This document shows, piece after piece, positions 61,477-64,000 of a stretch of 64,000 nucleotides of DNA (position 1 is its first letter; each line of letters opens with the position of its first letter). This stretch comes from Kwoniella bestiolae CBS 10118 (taxonomy: Eukaryota > Basidiomycota > Tremellomycetes > Tremellales > Cryptococcaceae), in NCBI RefSeq assembly GCF_000512585.2, contig NC_089241.1:558001-622000 (forward strand), in the 5' to 3' direction. The notes beneath the pieces are model-generated. The model was not told the origin of the DNA. It ran no database searches and was given only the letters and a program-made list of their open reading frames with translations. A program made the translations under genes and the position numbers.

Positions 61477-61775
61477 CGGGGCCGGATGAGAAACTAAGGG
61501 CACAAGGGTCGATCCGATGCTTGCCAAGATGATTTCGGTGGGTCAAGTCACGGTACGCCGAGCTGAGAAATGGGGCTTCGGTACGATGATGATACCTCGA
61601 GAAAGGATAATCAGAAGAGGAAGAGGGAGATGTACATGCAGTGGCCGCGCATTTATACTGTATAACCTCATAGTGGAAATGAATGCTACGTCAGTTAGGG
61701 TCAGGTAATAATCGTAGTGAATATAGTAACGAGAAATGGTCACCGAAAACGACAGGCGGACGGACGGACCGGACC
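61477..61775. repeat. Diverged direct repeat, copy 2
   Basis: Second copy of the unit at 56171-56495, same orientation, about 5.3 kb away and likewise upstream of a GNAT paralogue (C). The match fades after the cggacggacggaccggacc stretch. Shorter than copy 1 by several small deletions. Confidence 0.8.
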
Positions 61776-62096
61776 TTCTTCGAATCACTCGGATCCGGGT
61801 TTTAGCTCATAATGTATACAAACGTCTGCTGTAGTGGTGAACAAACATCTGACTATCATTCATATCAGATCATCAAGATCTGTGTCACCCCAGTATGGAC
61901 TCGTTAGTAGGCAAACACTTGTCCAAAGCTACTAAAACAGTCATCGATTCTCCCTTTATTCGGGCCGTTTCCGTTGTTCCGTCAGCACGACCTTGAATAC
62001 CACGAAGATAATGCATTCTGCTATTCCAGCTGGCGGAGTCTTCTCCTGCATCGTTGGCTAATATAGAAAGAAGCAATTGAGACCGAACTCAGTCCT

Positions 62097-62305
62097 CCTA
62101 CGAAAGCTTCAGATTCGCCAAGCACGGTCTCAGAAACATTCTGACTGGAGTTGAAAAGACGACTACCATTGCCTCTGTGGGCGACTCACTCAAAGTTCTG
62201 CATTGGCACAATAGCAATCTATTCGACTCGTGATGTCAACTTCTTTTCGATGACGATGGCATTCTTGCTGTCGAATTAGTGGGCTGGGAGATTGGAATAT
62301 GACAC
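62097..62305 (+). pseudogene. Possible relic of an APH/choline-kinase-type phosphotransferase
   Basis: One frame reads TQSSYESFRFAKHGLRNILT, then GVEKTTTIASVGDSLKVLHW, HNSNLFDS and a stop. A nearby frame continues FDDDGILAVELVGWEIGI. Taken together these resemble the family pattern HxDxxxxN...DDDGxxxxxIDWE, but the catalytic Asp is not seen, a stop interrupts, and the metal-binding Asp before Trp is replaced. No flanking exons were recognised. This is a weak, pattern-based suggestion. Confidence 0.25.
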
Positions 62306-62669
62306 AATACTGGGTATGGCTCGTGTTTCGCTCTTCCTTTGGGTCGCCGGTCCTCTTGCGAGTGATTCGTAAAAGCTCTTGCCTGTTACATCACGGCTTT
62401 CCCGAGTCGCACGAGCTGAAAGGACATGCCAAGAAGCTTCCCCCGGACCTGATACGATGAGGTCACCACCAGGGATGGTTGACCGTGTGATCCTTTGTGC
62501 TGGTGGGACTGTCGACTTCCGGACAATCCTCTATGTAGATTATGGATGGCAAACATAGCTGAATAGGCAGCTATAAGTAGCTATAGAAATACCATCACGT
62601 TACCGAAAAATTATAACCTTTAAGCAGTTATTGATATCGTATAGTAAGCTAAACAACGAGCAGTCAACT

Positions 62670-62717
62670 ATGGAAACGTCAGAGTATAGCAATCGGATCG
62701 CGATTTTGTCTACCCTA

Positions 62718-62748
<31 letters not shown>

Positions 62749-63888
62749 TGGTATTTGTTGACCTCAACGTACCGTCAGGTAAGTCACGCATAGTGCGGTT
62801 GATTTTGTCGGAAATCAAAAAGAACGGCTGCTTACTTCGATTGAACACATATCTAGAGGCGGACGCTGAACAGGTCCTTTCGTTGTTTGTTAATGGGCTC
62901 AAATCAGGTAATCTTCAGCGTTTTTTCTCTCTTGGGCTAGAGCCTCTGACGTTACCTAGTGATCTGATGAACTGATCGGGCACTGCAGTGTCTTACCATC
63001 AGCGTATGTATGAGGGTCATCCTCAAGCAGAAGAATATTCCCTTCTGTGGTCACTCGGACCACCTTTCGATAAACGTCTGCATAAGGCATGTGAGGGGAC
63101 TGGACGGTCCATCGAGATGTACCCTCAAGCTTGTGAGGTCGTGGGCCTGAAGTCCACGAAGACAGGAAAGCTCATTAGTGTGATGAAATTCAACGATAAT
63201 CAAAAGGAATATGACGCCGGGTATGTGATTGGCAGCGTTCTCCTCATATGCTATTCAAAAAAGTTGTCGATTGGCTGATCTCGGTCCGGCTGAAAGTGAC
63301 TGGGAGATGGAGTATGATACGCTGAGACAAAGTTGGCTCCCCAGAGAAAGACTCGATTGGGAGAAAAGAACAGTAAGTCATGTTGACCTGCTCTTTACCT
63401 CACAAGTAGCGGACGCTGACGACAGACTCTGGCAAACGCAGCTAGACCCAATCGTCACCGACATGGAGGAAAGGCTCACCAAAGGGCTGAAATTTGATGT
63501 TGATCATTCCTTCGATCTAGCCTTCATAGTGACTGACGAAGATTTTCGGCGAAACAAGTATGGTAGTAAGCTCTTATCCAAGCTTACGAGAAATTCGATC
63601 GAGAATTCCCGTCCAATCAGGCTGTACACCTCTGCGAACTATATGGTGAGTCAGCCCATCAGAATGTGTTCAGCACATGAATTCCAAAGCGTCTCGCTTA
63701 TACAGTCTTTGAAAAGATAGCAGTGTAAATTTTATGAAAGCTTGAAGTTCACACAAGTCGACTCGAGGGACATTCCTCTGGATGAAGAGAACACCACGCC
63801 GTTAGTCTTGATGACTTATCCTCCTGATCGAAGGACAGATGAAGAGGGCCTCGATTCATCTGTAAAAGACACTGAGATCACTTGCTGA
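62670..63888 (+). CDS. GNAT-type acetyltransferase paralogue C
   Basis: Exons: 62670 to about 62909 (METSEYSNRIAILST, then a run of ten Asp), about 62989-63221 (VSYHQRMYEGHPQAEEYSLL, GPPFDKRLHKACEGTGRSIE, ISVMKFNDNQKEYDA), about 63296-63372 (GDWEMEYDTLRQSWLPRERL), about 63443-63643 (LDPIVTDMEERLTKGLKFDV, DLAFIVTDEDFRRNKYGSKL), and about 63721-63888 (QCKFYESLKFTQVDSRDIPL, ending KDTEITC). The order of blocks is that of paralogues A and B, including WSLGPPFD against MSLGPRFD. In the acetyl-CoA loop the pattern R-x-x-G-x-G becomes RRNKYG: the first Gly is Lys. The N-terminal part (about 80 residues) is longer than in A and B. About 300 residues. Activity is doubtful given the loop change. Confidence 0.75.
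62718..62747 (+). repeat. GAT trinucleotide run (ten units, encodes ten Asp)
   Basis: Ten uninterrupted GAT codons lie in the first exon of GNAT paralogue C. A pure run of one codon indicates recent slippage expansion rather than conserved coding. Confidence 0.9.
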
Positions 63889-64000
63889 CCGCCATTCCCG
63901 AGTGTGGCCGTGCTACCAGCACAGGCCAAATACGAACCAGGCGTTTGTCTTCAGATCCCCACAAGAGGACCTTTGTTTCCACGTGTATGTAGCTTACCCT
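63889..64000. other. 3' flank of GNAT paralogue C
   Basis: The final 112 bases are downstream of the stop codon at 63886-63888 and show no recognised feature. Confidence 0.4.

Larger units (their letters stand above)
60843..62669. other. Gene-poor stretch between GNAT paralogues B and C
   Basis: About 1.8 kb without an intact gene. It contains copy 2 of the diverged repeat (61477-61775), a possible phosphotransferase-like relic (about 62097-62305), and the promoter of paralogue C near its end. Confidence 0.45.

Overview
The window is nuclear DNA from a basidiomycete yeast of the Tremellales, in the Cryptococcus/Kwoniella lineage. Nearly every gene is cut by many short introns (mostly about 50-80 nt, GT..AG, often with a CTAAC/CTGAC-like branch site). 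The histone H3, calcineurin A, Psd2, Bck1 and Pan3 homologues have the form expected of that group. Genus and species are inference. Exons were joined by eye, so boundaries are good where a protein motif crosses the junction and approximate elsewhere.

Layout. Positions 1-593 hold the 5' part of an RNase H1-like gene running off the left edge, followed by about 2.3 kb with no supportable gene. Positions 2875-55529 are a dense housekeeping block: an allantoate-permease-type MFS transporter (-), a small GAF-like protein (+), the cell-wall-integrity MAPKKK BCK1 (-), fimbrin SAC6 (-), histone H3 (+), a MED11-like subunit (-), a homocysteine S-methyltransferase (+), TIP41 (-), SEC65/SRP19 (-), calcineurin A CNA1 (+), a peroxisomal adenine-nucleotide carrier ANT1 (-), phosphatidylserine decarboxylase PSD2 (+), an AN1 zinc-finger protein (+), mitochondrial ribosomal protein bL33m (-), a cyclophilin (+), the checkpoint protein MAD1 (-), deoxyhypusine synthase (+), PAN3 (+), a DNAJC17/Cwf23-type J-protein (-), a BolA-like protein (+) and a prenylated ubiquitin-fold protein of the UBL3/MUB type (-).

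From about 55.5 kb to the right end the character changes. Gene density falls, and the only supportable genes are three diverged tandem GNAT-type acetyltransferase paralogues, all on the + strand (57710-58788, 59778-60842, 62670-63888). The first carries an apparent one-base frameshift, and the third has lost a glycine of the acetyl-CoA loop and gained a ten-aspartate run. A diverged direct repeat of about 300 bp occurs twice (56171-56495 and 61477-61775), and a possible kinase-like gene relic lies near 62.1-62.3 kb. I read this arm as a fast-evolving, possibly subtelomeric or accessory segment built by local duplication.

The housekeeping genes do not form an operon-like unit. Several belong to shared themes (BCK1 and calcineurin in cell-wall and stress signalling, TIP41 in TOR/phosphatase signalling, H3 and MED11 in chromatin and transcription), but their adjacency looks like ordinary fungal gene order.
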